Below are positions 24,441-35,900 of a DNA stretch of 64,000 nucleotides, piece after piece. Numbering within the stretch: position 1 is the stretch's first letter; each line of letters begins with the position of its first letter. The notes beneath the pieces were generated by a model that was not told where the DNA came from, did not search any database, and was given only the letters and a program-made list of their open reading frames with translations. The DNA is from an uncultured Clostridia bacterium (GTDB lineage Bacteria; Bacillota; Clostridia; Oscillospirales; Oscillospiraceae). A program made the position numbers and the translations under genes. The stretch is taken from contig CAMZIO010000001.1 in NCBI GenBank assembly GCA_947307255.1, positions 88,721 through 152,720 of the forward strand, read 5' to 3'.

Positions 24441-24620
24441 TTATTCTTTTACCTCAGACTTGGGAACCTCAGCAAACGCAACGCTCTGCAGCATTCTGCC
24501 GATCTCTTCCAGCATAACGATGCTGCCGCTCAGATTACCGAGATTCTCCTTGCCACACACAGTTACTCTGTTCAGTGCGCCAAGCACCGCGTCAAGGCGT
24601 TGTAATATTTCATTCTTCAT
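24441..24620 (-). CDS. small phage protein (59 residues)
   Basis: The short frame encodes MKNEILQRLDAVLGALNRVTVCGKENLGNLSGSIVMLEEIGRMLQSVAFAEV and so on. Its start has a very good site (AAAGGAGAACACAA) and overlaps the stop of the tail-tip gene by 11 bp, so it is translationally coupled. The predicted helical, small protein resembles the short 'hypothetical' proteins after tail-tip genes in related phages. The role is unknown. Confidence 0.7.
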   Translation of the reverse strand: MKNEILQRLDAVLGALNRVTVCGKENLGNLSGSIVMLEEIGRMLQSVAFAEVPKSEVKE

Positions 24621-27600
24621 TTGTGTTCTCCTTTAATTTCCGTTCGAGTTCTGTGACCCGATTATTCAGTTCCTGTATCAACATTGTGTTCAATGGAATA
24701 AGGTTTTCATATCGAATGCCATATGTGTATTCTCCGGTAGGATTATTCTCGCTGTCCAGAATATCCATCTTGCACCATCCAGCAAAGTCTTTTGAATCAA
24801 TATTGTGCTTGGCAAGGCACTCTTCCATATCTTGCGCGATCATGCCAATATGGAATCTATCGCTTTGACCGTTCTTAAACTTGTATCTGCAAGGCTTTAA
24901 GTCAAGCAAAAACTGACGATACTTTGACAGGTCGTAATCAATTTCTTTTTTTACATTTCGGTCAGAAGAATAAATCACATTTCCGTCAGTAGCCCATACT
25001 GTCGGGCCGATTTTTGCGGCTTGGGAGTCAAGTTGGAGTCTTGTGTTGTATGTGCTTGAAATATAAACATTGCCAGCAGAGGATAACTGTAACCCACCAT
25101 AATAAGAAGACAGCGACACACCATATCCGGTAGATGTGCCAGAAAGAGACATTGCGCCAACAGCAGTGCTCTGATTGATTAACAGTTCAACAGTAGCGCC
25201 TCTAAGCCTACCGGCTGTTACACTCCCGCTGTCAATTTGTGTTTGAATTGAATCAGCCGCAGCGATTGCTGCATCCGCATCGCTTGACGCAGAATTTGCA
25301 ACAGATAATGCGGTGCTAGCATTCGACGAAGCGCTTGAGATCGTATTTTGCGTACTGGTGTCAAGCGAGGAAAATGAAATAGACCCACCGTTAATAGTAA
25401 CGTTTCCATTACTGTCAACTTTAAATTTGTTGTTAACATTTAACCCTTTGAGATTGAGATACTCGGCATCAAATTTCCCCGCCTCTTTTGACATCATGTC
25501 TTTTACTGTCGTACCGTTTCTATATTTAAACTCAGTCGCAGTAACGCTTCCGTCAAACGAGCCGCTGGCACCACTTAGCTCACCTTTAAATGTACCAGTT
25601 GCAGCATTCAGCGCTCCAGAGAACGTACCATCTGTTGCGTACACAGTGCCCTTGAAATAAGCATTGCCGTCGCGCACGTCCAGAAAGAAATTTGTGTTCG
25701 CAGGCATATGATCAGATTGCACGACAATGTCACCATTGCTGTCAACGAACGACGGTGTCACAGTCGTACCATCAACCGTATATAAACTGCCGGTTCCGCC
25801 AAGGACACCGTACTTCGGGTCAAGAATAATCTTGCCGCCGCCATCCTTCTGCAGCACGAATGTCGAGTTGTTCAGCCATGCGCCGGTGCTGTCCACCTTG
25901 AACTGCATCACACCGGTCGGATTGCCCTGTGCATCAAGCTTCGGATTCTCGATGATCAGGTTGTTCGCAACGATAAGTTTGCCGCCGATCACCTCCGCAT
26001 TCACACCGAAGTATTCGCCAACGCCTTCCGTATTAAAATACCCGATCGCCAACTTGGCAGTCTGCCAATTGTTGTCCGACATGGCGATCATGCCGTCCGT
26101 CATACGAAGCTCGATGTTCTTGCGCTTATTTGGCGCATCATCATTTGAAAAGATACGGATACCGCTGCCGTCAATCACAACGTTCTGATCCCGTGCAGCC
26201 TTAATCGCGTTTGCCGCCGCGTCAAGGGATGAGCTTAAAAACTTCGATACCGTGTCGGTCTGCTTGGTGGTCTGCCCGTAAATATATTTGTTCGCTTCAA
26301 ACGTGCGGCTGGTGGAGTACGATTTCTCGATCACGTCTTTGAGCGTGTTTACAGCATCGTGTCGTTTGAAGCGGTTAGAAAACAGGAGGGAGAAATTGTT
26401 CTCATTATCAAAGTCCAATTCGATCTCGATCGCAATCGGCGTGATAACCTTATCGTCACCAATCCGGAGATGCACCGCGCTGCCAAGCTCAAGCCTGTTG
26501 CGGAACGGGGCAAACTCCTTTGTGAACAGAAAGTTCGCGCTGTCCACGCTGAACTCATAGGTCGGTGTGGCCTTGTCGCTCAGCACTTCGACGCCATAGT
26601 CGAACAGCTCGGACTCAACGGAGTACTCCTGAAAATCACTGACGCTGAACGTCACATATGCCTTGCCGGTCGCAACCAAGACACTGATCTGCGTTCCAAG
26701 ATACTCCGTCAGCTCATTCTGCGTCACGCCGGCAATATCGCCGGTAACGCTTCCGTTCAGCGTGCCGGAAATCGTAACCGTCCCGCTGGTCGCCGCCGTC
26801 TCGCCGAGCACAACAGATCCGAGATAGACGCTCATCACGAATTTCGTTCCGTTCACTTCGACCGTGCTGCGGATAATATCTCCGGCCAGTATGTCGCCCA
26901 TGTTGAACTTGCCGCCGGCGATCATGTACATCGTCTTGTTGAACTGCGTAACGTCGACGCGCTGGATAGAAGATCCAGCAACCGAGACCGTCTTGCCGTC
27001 TACGTCTACACTCTCGCCAGAACGGCGTTCCATAAACCCGGCCGAAACAAACGTGCCGTCGCTTAAATCCTGCTCGATAAAGTATCTTGAAAGCTCCTGA
27101 TACTCTGCTTCTGTGAAATACTTCTTCGGGTTGAGCGTATTAACGATCGACTCGATCTGCGACTTGTAAGAATTCTCGCCCTCGATCTGTTCCGTCAGGA
27201 CGTCAATCTCATTTTGCTTCGCTGCGATCTGCGTCTGTTTCGCAGCAATTTGCTCGTTGATCTGATTCAACTGCTGCTGCAGCGCAGCCCGTCCGGCTGC
27301 AGTATCGTTCGCCATTTGCTGCACGATGATGCTCTGCTGATTGATCAGTCCGGTCAGCTCGTTTTCCAGTTCAGTCAACTCAGCCTGCTTTGTATAGCGT
27401 TCCGACGTTGCGCTGGAACGCAGTGCTACAAGAGATTTGTAGACCGTTTGATTGTCCAGCACAGCTCTTTGCCAAGCATCATACTTTTCTGCAAGCTCAC
27501 CGGAGATATCTCCGTTGGCAATGAAATACGACAGATCGTAAATGAATTGCGACCCGGTCGGGTTGACGTTCTGCACCGTCATGTCATCAGCGCCAGACGG

Positions 27601-28305
27601 ACGGATCGCCGTTACCAACTCATCCGTCAGCTCCTTGATTCCTAGCTGTTCCACCAGATTATCAAAGTCCAGATAGATCGGCAGGATCGTTCTGCGCTCA
27701 TCTGCATCGTAAACGTTCACCTTTTTTGTGTACGGATCAAACACGAAGACACATCGGAATTTTTCCGAAATGTCACCGTACATCAGCGTCAGCACCGCGC
27801 CGCTGTACTCGTCAAAAGTACGGTAACGGCCGAGCAGGGAAGGGGAGACGTAGCCGACAGACCAATCCGTCGCCTCTTCCAGGATCCGACCAAGCACCGT
27901 GTCTTCGGTGTCTGCCGGATTGTAGAAGTTGAACGTACCTTCCTCGATGAAGAACTGCTTGTTATCCAGCTCCCGCTCGATGGAGTATCCCTTCACATCT
28001 TTGCTTGCGGAAACGCCGTCCATCGTTTCCTGCGGCTCAGAGAGAACGTAAATGCCGTAGTGTTCGGTATAGACGATCCGGTGCCCGACCACCTTGTCGT
28101 ACAGCGGATTAACACTGCCGTCGGTCAGCCGGCTAGCCACCTGGAAACTGATCTCGCTCGGCTCGCTCAGCTTGATGTTGAGCTTCAATCCGCTGACACC
28201 GGGAATCGTCCCATACCGCTTGCCGCTTTTGGCTTGGAGCATCAGCTCCGGATATTCAATACGCCCGTCTTTGTCGAACGCGATTTGAGAATAATTCAGA
28301 TACAT
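24610..28305 (-). CDS. tail-tip protein (endopeptidase-like) with C-terminal S74 chaperone
   Basis: A 1231-residue protein. The N-terminal ~280 residues (LKLNIKLSEPSEISFQVAS ... YGIYVLSEPQETMDG) form the baseplate hub-like Prophage_tail domain. A coiled coil follows (about 290-400, AELTELENELTGLINQQS...). A long central beta region follows, then repeated G-T-F-S-G/FKG motifs and a collagen-like shaft. The last ~115 residues carry the intramolecular chaperone S74 signature SSDRNVKKEIDYDLSKY (Ser-Lys dyad), which trims itself after trimerisation. It forms the tail spike/hub. Confidence 0.85.
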   Translation of the reverse strand: MYLNYSQIAFDKDGRIEYPELMLQAKSGKRYGTIPGVSGLKLNIKLSEPSEISFQVASRLTDGSVNPLYDKVVGHRIVYTEHYGIYVLSEPQETMDGVSASKDVKGYSIERELDNKQFFIEEGTFNFYNPADTEDTVLGRILEEATDWSVGYVSPSLLGRYRTFDEYSGAVLTLMYGDISEKFRCVFVFDPYTKKVNVYDADERRTILPIYLDFDNLVEQLGIKELTDELVTAIRPSGADDMTVQNVNPTGSQFIYDLSYFIANGDISGELAEKYDAWQRAVLDNQTVYKSLVALRSSATSERYTKQAELTELENELTGLINQQSIIVQQMANDTAAGRAALQQQLNQINEQIAAKQTQIAAKQNEIDVLTEQIEGENSYKSQIESIVNTLNPKKYFTEAEYQELSRYFIEQDLSDGTFVSAGFMERRSGESVDVDGKTVSVAGSSIQRVDVTQFNKTMYMIAGGKFNMGDILAGDIIRSTVEVNGTKFVMSVYLGSVVLGETAATSGTVTISGTLNGSVTGDIAGVTQNELTEYLGTQISVLVATGKAYVTFSVSDFQEYSVESELFDYGVEVLSDKATPTYEFSVDSANFLFTKEFAPFRNRLELGSAVHLRIGDDKVITPIAIEIELDFDNENNFSLLFSNRFKRHDAVNTLKDVIEKSYSTSRTFEANKYIYGQTTKQTDTVSKFLSSSLDAAANAIKAARDQNVVIDGSGIRIFSNDDAPNKRKNIELRMTDGMIAMSDNNWQTAKLAIGYFNTEGVGEYFGVNAEVIGGKLIVANNLIIENPKLDAQGNPTGVMQFKVDSTGAWLNNSTFVLQKDGGGKIILDPKYGVLGGTGSLYTVDGTTVTPSFVDSNGDIVVQSDHMPANTNFFLDVRDGNAYFKGTVYATDGTFSGALNAATGTFKGELSGASGSFDGSVTATEFKYRNGTTVKDMMSKEAGKFDAEYLNLKGLNVNNKFKVDSNGNVTINGGSISFSSLDTSTQNTISSASSNASTALSVANSASSDADAAIAAADSIQTQIDSGSVTAGRLRGATVELLINQSTAVGAMSLSGTSTGYGVSLSSYYGGLQLSSAGNVYISSTYNTRLQLDSQAAKIGPTVWATDGNVIYSSDRNVKKEIDYDLSKYRQFLLDLKPCRYKFKNGQSDRFHIGMIAQDMEECLAKHNIDSKDFAGWCKMDILDSENNPTGEYTYGIRYENLIPLNTMLIQELNNRVTELERKLKENTNEE

Positions 28306-28317
28306 TCCGTGCCCCCT

Positions 28318-29112
28318 TTATCCGGCCACATTGTACAGGAACCGTCCGGAAATCATGATGCTGCCATCTCCTGTCACGACCAGCTCGTTGTCTCCTTGAA
28401 CAAAGCGGGGGAACGTCATGTTAAATCCTTGGTAAAAGTCATGATTCTCGTTGTCGTAAATCATGCCGTTGTTGCAATCCACATAGAATTCGGAATAGGA
28501 GGGAAGGTTCTCGATCTTAAACTCTCTCCCGCCGTCGCTATTGTTCACAATACTAACGCTTTCCGGGCTGCTGCCGTTGGCGGTGAATGTGATCTTCGGG
28601 CGGAGATACTCATGGCAGGAACCATCATTCCGGAACAGAATGGACGTTTCGCCGTTGACGGTTTCCGTATATTCGAACGGATAACCGTATGCATACGGAC
28701 AGTCACACCGCACCACAGCCTCGAACGCATAAGGAAGCCATCCGTGATGGATCGGCGTCAGCTGTGTGATGAGGCAGCGGAACTGGCAGTGTTCCAGGTC
28801 GGGCTGGTCAATAGACAGCCACTGATAGTCCTGATGCCCCAGGAGCCACAAACTCAATTCCTCCATATCAAACCTGTCAAATGACTTTTCTAACGATCCA
28901 AATACTAATGTAAACTCTAGGGGTGTTGCGTGGTAGTTTACACCGTAGTGAATTGGCTGTATGCGATTAAGTAAACGAGTTTCCACGACCGAGGCTTTTG
29001 TGCCAAAACTAACTGGCTTTTGACCCTGGCCACCAAAATCATATAAATAAACGCCATACATATCAGATGAAACTCCGGCAAATGTAAAGCTGTAGGAGTC
29101 AAACAAGGTCAA
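28318..29112 (-). CDS. distal tail protein (Dit)
   Basis: A 264-residue protein of the SPP1/T5 Dit type: TLFDSYSFTFAGVSSDMYGVYLYDFGG, then YHATPLEFTLVFGS, DMEELSLWLLGHQDYQWLSIDQPDL and FRCLITQLTPIHHGWLPYAFEAVVRCDCPYAYG. Dit forms the hexameric ring joining tail tube and tip. The start appears to be TTG at 29112 with a GGAGG site that lies inside the 3' end of the GIY-YIG gene. Confidence 0.85.
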   Translation of the reverse strand: MTLFDSYSFTFAGVSSDMYGVYLYDFGGQGQKPVSFGTKASVVETRLLNRIQPIHYGVNYHATPLEFTLVFGSLEKSFDRFDMEELSLWLLGHQDYQWLSIDQPDLEHCQFRCLITQLTPIHHGWLPYAFEAVVRCDCPYAYGYPFEYTETVNGETSILFRNDGSCHEYLRPKITFTANGSSPESVSIVNNSDGGREFKIENLPSYSEFYVDCNNGMIYDNENHDFYQGFNMTFPRFVQGDNELVVTGDGSIMISGRFLYNVAG

Positions 29113-29918
29113 GCCACCTCCAAATCTTTACAGTATCTAAAATGTAATCCATGAATGCTTTTTAATCGTCCCCTACAACACGTACTCACATTGCTTGGGA
29201 ATAACCCAAAATGATCAGCTGCGATTTTAATGCTATCAAAAACATCGCCAGTGTCTAAACATATGACAGAACGACAGGCGGACACATATGCCCTCGAACG
29301 ACAGCTATTAGCGTCGTCTATTAGTTGAGCAACCTGATCTTCACTCATACAAATATAATCTGAATAATTAGCCCACGTGAGGCGTTCACCATTCAATTCG
29401 CCAGCGCTGTGAACTCTTCTTTTGCAACATTTACGTATGCTACTCGGGTCAACGCAAAATTTGCTACCAGCAACTACAGCATCCCTGAAGATTTCTTTGG
29501 TATTAAGACAGATTATTTTTGTAGACTTTCCTCCACCATGTATCGCGCACCATCTCTTTACAGCAATGCTATCCTTACGTTTGTGTTCTTCGCCTTTTGG
29601 AACGCCTTTATTACACCCAAGAACTCCGTCGCCACCGAGAGTTTTATTGTATCCAGAGTTATACGTATCAAGTTTATCTATCCAATACAATTCCCGTTCG
29701 TTTAGTAATTCAATCGGGCATTCTTCTATAATAGAGAAGACAAACGACACCTCTCCATACTTATCCCAGGCGTACTGCAGGTGCTTATTATAATGCGATC
29801 CATTACGCAGCTCACTCTTGTGTTGAATGAATCTACTTTTGATATGTCGACTTTGTCCAACATAAATCTTTCCACTAACAAGGTTCTCAATTTTGTATAT
29901 TCCACTTGTATCGCACAC
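29109..29918 (-). CDS. free-standing GIY-YIG homing endonuclease
   Basis: The N-terminal 90 residues hold the GIY-YIG nuclease (GIYKIENLVSGKIYVGQSRHIKSRF with the catalytic Arg, and later ELYWIDKLDTYNSGYNKTLGG). Two copies of a DNA-binding NUMOD1-like repeat follow (KIICLNTKEIF...SSIRKCCKRR and VICLDTGDVF...SNVSTCCRGR). The gene lies between the tape measure and Dit genes, where most phages have neither gene nor gap, and no group I core is seen around it. It probably cuts an intruder-free allele of this locus and spreads by repair. The start is GTG at 29918. Confidence 0.9.
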   Translation of the reverse strand: MCDTSGIYKIENLVSGKIYVGQSRHIKSRFIQHKSELRNGSHYNKHLQYAWDKYGEVSFVFSIIEECPIELLNERELYWIDKLDTYNSGYNKTLGGDGVLGCNKGVPKGEEHKRKDSIAVKRWCAIHGGGKSTKIICLNTKEIFRDAVVAGSKFCVDPSSIRKCCKRRVHSAGELNGERLTWANYSDYICMSEDQVAQLIDDANSCRSRAYVSACRSVICLDTGDVFDSIKIAADHFGLFPSNVSTCCRGRLKSIHGLHFRYCKDLEVA

Positions 29919-29988
29919 AAACAGTCACCTCTTTTCCCACATAGCAGATGGGGGAGGCAAACGCCCCCCCCCAATCATGTAAATTGTT

Positions 29989-32900
29989 TTATTTTCTGAT
30001 TCCGAGATACCGCAGTACCTCGTTTGCCTGATCGCGTTTGATCTGGCTGATCTGCTCGACCGCGCCGTCGTCCGCGCCGTACACGAATATGTCACCGAAG
30101 TTGATATTCGGCGCAAGTGCGGCAGCAGCAGCCATCGGACTTTTCAGTGTCCCGACCCCGGCTCCGGCCATCCCGGCAGACTGCGGTTCAATCTTCTCGC
30201 GCAGCAGAGAGATGAATTCCAGCGCCTCGAACATAATACCCTTGGCCTGGTTGGAGATCACAGGCTCGCCCTTTTGAAGCTTCGCCATGATCTCGTTCTC
30301 TTTGGCTGTTCCTCCACCAGCAATTCCGCCACGATGGTAGACTGCATAGTAAAGGTTCTTACCGATATTAGACGGGTTCAGGAGATCTTTGATTATTTTC
30401 CAAATACCGGTTGCAGAATCGTAACTGACCTCAACACCATACTGAGCTAACATCGCAGCTTTCTCCGCAGCTTGACGGTGAAGGTCGTCGTTTGTAGCCT
30501 TTGAATTCGATCTGCTCCACTGCCCCGAAAGACGCTGCATCTCTGCGATGATTGCCTGAACCATCGCTTTGTTCGAAGCACTTCCATCCCAATTACCTGC
30601 TTCGCCGACAGTGAGATTCATACCGCCACTCTGCGCTGCAGCAATGTCGGCGCTGATGCCGCCCTTACCAATGGCTGCGACATAGCTGCCATATCGCTGC
30701 GCGGCAGCAAGACAGTTTTCCCACGCTTCCGTTATCTCATCGTTAAGCACAGAACCGTACTGGTAGTTCCAGTCAATCAGCTCGTCGTACAGAGTATCCC
30801 AATGGCTTTCGATATAATCAATCGCCATGTCATATAATTTCTGATAGGAGGAAATCGTATCTTCCAGAGTCTTGATCTCTTCATCTTTCTCTGCGTCATA
30901 CATTTCCTTCATCTTGTCGAGAGACTCTTCCTGCGCAGAAATTGCATGCTCCGTCTGCTCGTTGTCCAGATCTTCCTGCATCTGCGCAAGCTCCTCAAGA
31001 AGCTTCGCACGTCTTGCCTGCGATTCGCGGCTGTTGTCGAGGGACAACGCATCGATCTGCGCCTGCAGCTTCGCGATCTCCTTGATACGCTGAGCAACCT
31101 TCTTCTGGTAATCGCTCTCTTCCTTCGTGGCATTGAGCGACTCCTTCTTGAGGTCGATCAGATCTCCGAACTGATCCTTCAGATCTTCCAGCGCATCGAT
31201 CTCATCCTGGATACGCTGCTTGAGCATATCCATGACATACTTGAGAATGTCGCCGGTGCCTTTCTCCATATTTTTGAGTTCTTCAAGTGCTTCTCCGGCA
31301 ACATGCCCGACGCCGTTGATGGCAGCTCTGGCCATTGCACGAATACCATTGATGTTATGGAGCGCAGCGGCGTACTGCTGATCATTCAGTCCGAGCATCT
31401 TAAGATTCGCGTATACAAGATCCCACGTCGCATTAGCAGTATCCTGCGTTGCGTACAGTAACTCGTTGAGGCTTTCAACGCTGTCATCCTGCATGGCAAG
31501 ACGCAGCCGTTCAACATAGGACATTGCCGTGTCAAGCGCAAGCTCTTCCGTCTTCGCGGCGATAACCTTGTTGATGCTATCCTCGTTGATAACAAGCAAG
31601 CCATTCTCATCAGTCAGGTACTGCATATACTGCGCACCGAGACCGACGATCTCCTGGAATGTATCAACCGAAATAAAACCGCCATTTGCAGCAAACTCGT
31701 CTGCCGCTTTATGCAGCGTGCTGTACACATTCTGGATCGCGTCAACAGCGCCGGAAGCATTCGTCACGATCTCCTTGAGCGTGTCGATCATCGCAACCTT
31801 GGCAGAGTTCGCAGCCTTGCCAAGCTCCTGCCAGGTGTCGGTACCCTCCTGATTCTCTTTGTTCAGATCCTCAAGATCTTTGATCAGTGCCTCAGCGGCC
31901 TTGCGCAGCTCGTTCGTCTCTTCGGTGTTCTTGCCGTAAAGCTCGTTGATGTGTTCCTTATTGCGGATGAACAACTCATCGCTCTTCGCGCTGTATTCCA
32001 CAGAGAAGCCCATCCCGCGCAGATCAGCAACACCGCTTGAAATATCCTTGCGACGCAGCGCTTGCAGACGTTCGAGGGACTTCTGCTCCTCGCTGTACGC
32101 AGTGAGGATCGCGTGGTAAAGGTTGGCCTTCTTTTCAAGATCCTTCTCTTCCTCAATCGCAAAGTTCAGATCTTCTTTGTGAATGCGAATGCGTGAAAGC
32201 CTTTCCAATTCTTCACGGTACCGTTCGATCTCAGCCGTGTAAAGCTCAAGATCCTTTGCGGCAGATTTTGAACCGCTCTTGCTGCCGGAACCACCGCCAC
32301 CACTCGGAATCACAACTTTAGGAGCAACAATCGTGTCAGGTATTGCAGCCGAAAACTCTTCTTTGGCAATATTTTGATATTGCGCCATCGCGCGCATTGC
32401 GTTACCGTACGCAGACGATTTCCTGTCAAGCCCAGCAGTGCTATCCTTGATTGCTTGTACAGACTTGATAGCGCCGAGTGCGCGCTGACTTGCATTTGCA
32501 GCAGCCGCCTGCGCGTAAAGCGCGCTGATAGAGTCCTTGGTAGCGGTGGTAAAGTCCATCGTCGCCAATTTAGCATAGACTTGTTGTTTACGATATGCCT
32601 CAAGCGCGCCTAACGCATCCTTGCTAGCGCCTGCCGCTGCAAGCTTAGCAGATACCTCTTCCCATGTTGCATCGGTGAGACCCATCGAAGCAGCCTGTGC
32701 CTCAAGTCTATTCGCTGTGAGTGTCTGTTCAACAAGAGCCTCCGCGTTGACGACGCCCATGTTTTCGAGCATCGCTTTTGTTGCGTCCGCATTTTCTTCG
32801 GTTACGCCATTGAGAGCATCTCGTATCTTGCCATTGCTGTTTACCCAGTTCTCAGCAAGTTTATTTGATGCCGCTCTTACATCGTCGATTGTTGACTTCG

Positions 32901-35900
32901 TGTCGGAAAGAACCCTTTTGAAATCCTCCCAACCCTCGGTATCGCCATACACCTCTTCTAGAGATTGTAACTTTTGTGCGGATACAAATCCGTTCTTTTC
33001 GTAATCGCTTATCGCTCCGGATATGGAATCAAAATTCTTTTCAACTTCAGCCAGCTTTTCAAGCTGATCTACAGTATCCTTTAACGACCCTGCAGACTCC
33101 TCGCTCGCTCTACCAACCCCATCGAAATATTCAATTAAGGATTCTTTTGAAATATGCTCTGTGTCATAACCAATTCGCTCAAGATACTCGGTGAACTCTT
33201 TTACCTTTTCATCGGTGAATCCACCATCTTCGAAGAATCTGTTAAATACGCGGTTAAATACACCAGCCCTATCGTTTACAAGATCAATTGAGTCAATAAG
33301 TTCGTTCACACGAGCGATTTCGTCTGCGTTCCCGTCCTCATCGAACATCAGGTTCCCACGAAGATCAATTAACTCTCTTCGCTTTTCAGCCAACTCACCG
33401 AGAATTCTAATTCTTTTTTTCAAATTCTCAGAATCATTGTAGTCGGCAATGAGATTAGTAACGCCAGCTGATCCATTATAATTTTTAACTGTTTCCTTAC
33501 TACCGCGTGCTTTTATCGTTTTTGTCAGATCTTGGTCAAGATAACTGCGCGCATCATCTTTTGCTTTGGCAGCAATCGTTTTACGAGATTCATCTGCAAG
33601 CTTTTCTTCGAGCTCGATCTGATCTTCCAATAGTTCATTTTCTTCTTTTAGCTTACGTAACTCATCTTGTTCGACGATATTTAACCCGCTGTCAGAACTA
33701 GCTATTGCAGTGAGTTCTTTAATCCTGTCAGCAGTCTTTTCATACTCAGAGCGCAGACTCTCCAATGACTTCTTCTGCTCTTCGTAGTTCTCTTTTGCCC
33801 TTTCGACCGACGGGTTCATTTCGTCAATCGCGTTCTTATAAAACTTTACAATGCTGATAACTGCACCGACCGCAGCGACAACGCTTGCGGCTATAGCAAC
33901 AAATTGTCCGGCGCTAATCCCGATACCAGCAACTACCTCGGAGAAAGTCATTAACCCGCCGTTCAATAATGCAATCGCGGTAGGTAGCACCTGTACAGCA
34001 CTAACGAAACCAGACACCGCTGTCACGATCTTAGGCAACGCAGCTACGATGCCTCCAATAGCAAGACCAGCAATTACAGTCTTTAAACCGCCGACAACGT
34101 TGATCAGTTTCGCAAGCGCCTCCACCAGTGAGAGGATATGTCTACCTATATCGATTACAGTATTAACGAAGCCTTTATCAACAAGAGTTTGCGACAGGCT
34201 CTCAAATGCCGCCTTAAACTGATTGACGTGCGCCTGGACAGTGTCCATATAGATACCGTATGCATCCGTTAACGCACCGGCGCTATTTGACATTTCATCC
34301 ATAGCGCCAGACGCTTCCTTAAACTGCCCAACAAGTGAATAAAACACAGCCTGCTGCCTCGTACCAGAAATAGCGGTAGCAAGACCAGCTTGTTCCATGC
34401 TCGTCAGGTTGTCCCAGACTTTAGCGATATCTGCTATGATATCGTAAGTACTCCTGAACTCACCTGTCGCCGTCTTCAGTGTAACATTTGCCTTAGTAAG
34501 ACCGTTAACAAGCTCCTCATACTTTGCATCGCTCTCGAACGATTCACCCAGTTCATCAAGCTCGTTCTTTGTGTTACGCAATCTGGCGGCAATCGTACGA
34601 AGACCGGTAGAAGATTTTGAAGCATTTTGAATCGTCGTATTTGCGGCTGTCAGCAATGCAACAGACTGTTCGAATGTGTTTCCCGCTGCTGCCAGCGCAG
34701 ACGAAGCATTGTTCATGCCTTCGGCAATCTGGCTAACGCTGATCGGGAAGTTGTTGCCGGTTGTGACAAGCTTATCCATAATTGACTCGATGTCGGAAAC
34801 ATCAGCGCCAAAAGCTTTGATGATTGCCGTAATTGCATTCTGCGCATCCTGCACGTCGATATCGCCGACATTCTGCAGCATCGCGGTATACTCCGCAAGT
34901 ATACTGGATTCGCTCGTGCTATAACCGAGTCGCGCGAACGTCGTTGCACTGTCGGTGAAATCTTTAATAGAAGACCCGATTCGCTGCGCAGCCCTGCCGG
35001 CGTTCTTTGCGAATTCTGCCATCTCTTTGTTGCTTGCCCGCGTGACGATCTGCATCTGCGCCATGGCATTGTCAAGCTCGATGCTTGCACTGATCATTTG
35101 TCTGATGCCGCGAATAACACCCATGAATACACGAGAAGCAGAGAACCAAATACCGAATCTTGCGGCAGCCTTCTGTAAGCGTTGCGTTAGCGTTAGGGTA
35201 AGGTCCCCATTGGTTTTGAGCACAATGTTGGTATCGCTCAGCGCTTTGTTATAAAGCCTTGTGGCGCTTTCAAGTTTCCTTGCAGACTCATCACTTTTAT
35301 CGTAATTTCGCCGTGCTTTTTCTAGCGCTACGTAGTGCTCCTGGAGCCTGCTTATCGCGTCTTTACTGCTTTGGTTTGTGCTGTTCCTTACGTGAGCCCA
35401 ATCCTTTTCGGCTTTCGCGTTTTTCTTGACCGCGATTTCGTAGTCCGCGAGTATTTTTGCATCCCGTGCGTCTGTAACCTTAAGAGGTTCTTTTACGGCA
35501 AGATTCTTGAACTCGACCATAGCGGATTTTACACGTTCAAGATATGTCACAAGATTTTCAGAACCAACAGGCGGGTTCGTCATATTCTGTATTGTTTCTG
35601 AAAGGTTGCTGCCACGCTGTCCGAAACTATCGATGATAGAATCGAGTCCTTTGACAAATGTATCAAGCCTATCCCTTGAATCAGTTCCATGAAGCGTTTC
35701 GTTACCATCAAGCAAGTTATGCAGCTCAGTAGACAGCTTTCGAACCTGATCGATCGTTACGCTACCGACACTCTCGCGAAGCTCCTGCTTCATTGTAGCA
35801 GCGCCGGTTGTCACATTATGGAGATGCTTTACAATGTCTTGAGTAGACAACCCAAGCGTCTTCATTGCGCTATCCCAATTACCGGTCTGCCTATCCGTCT

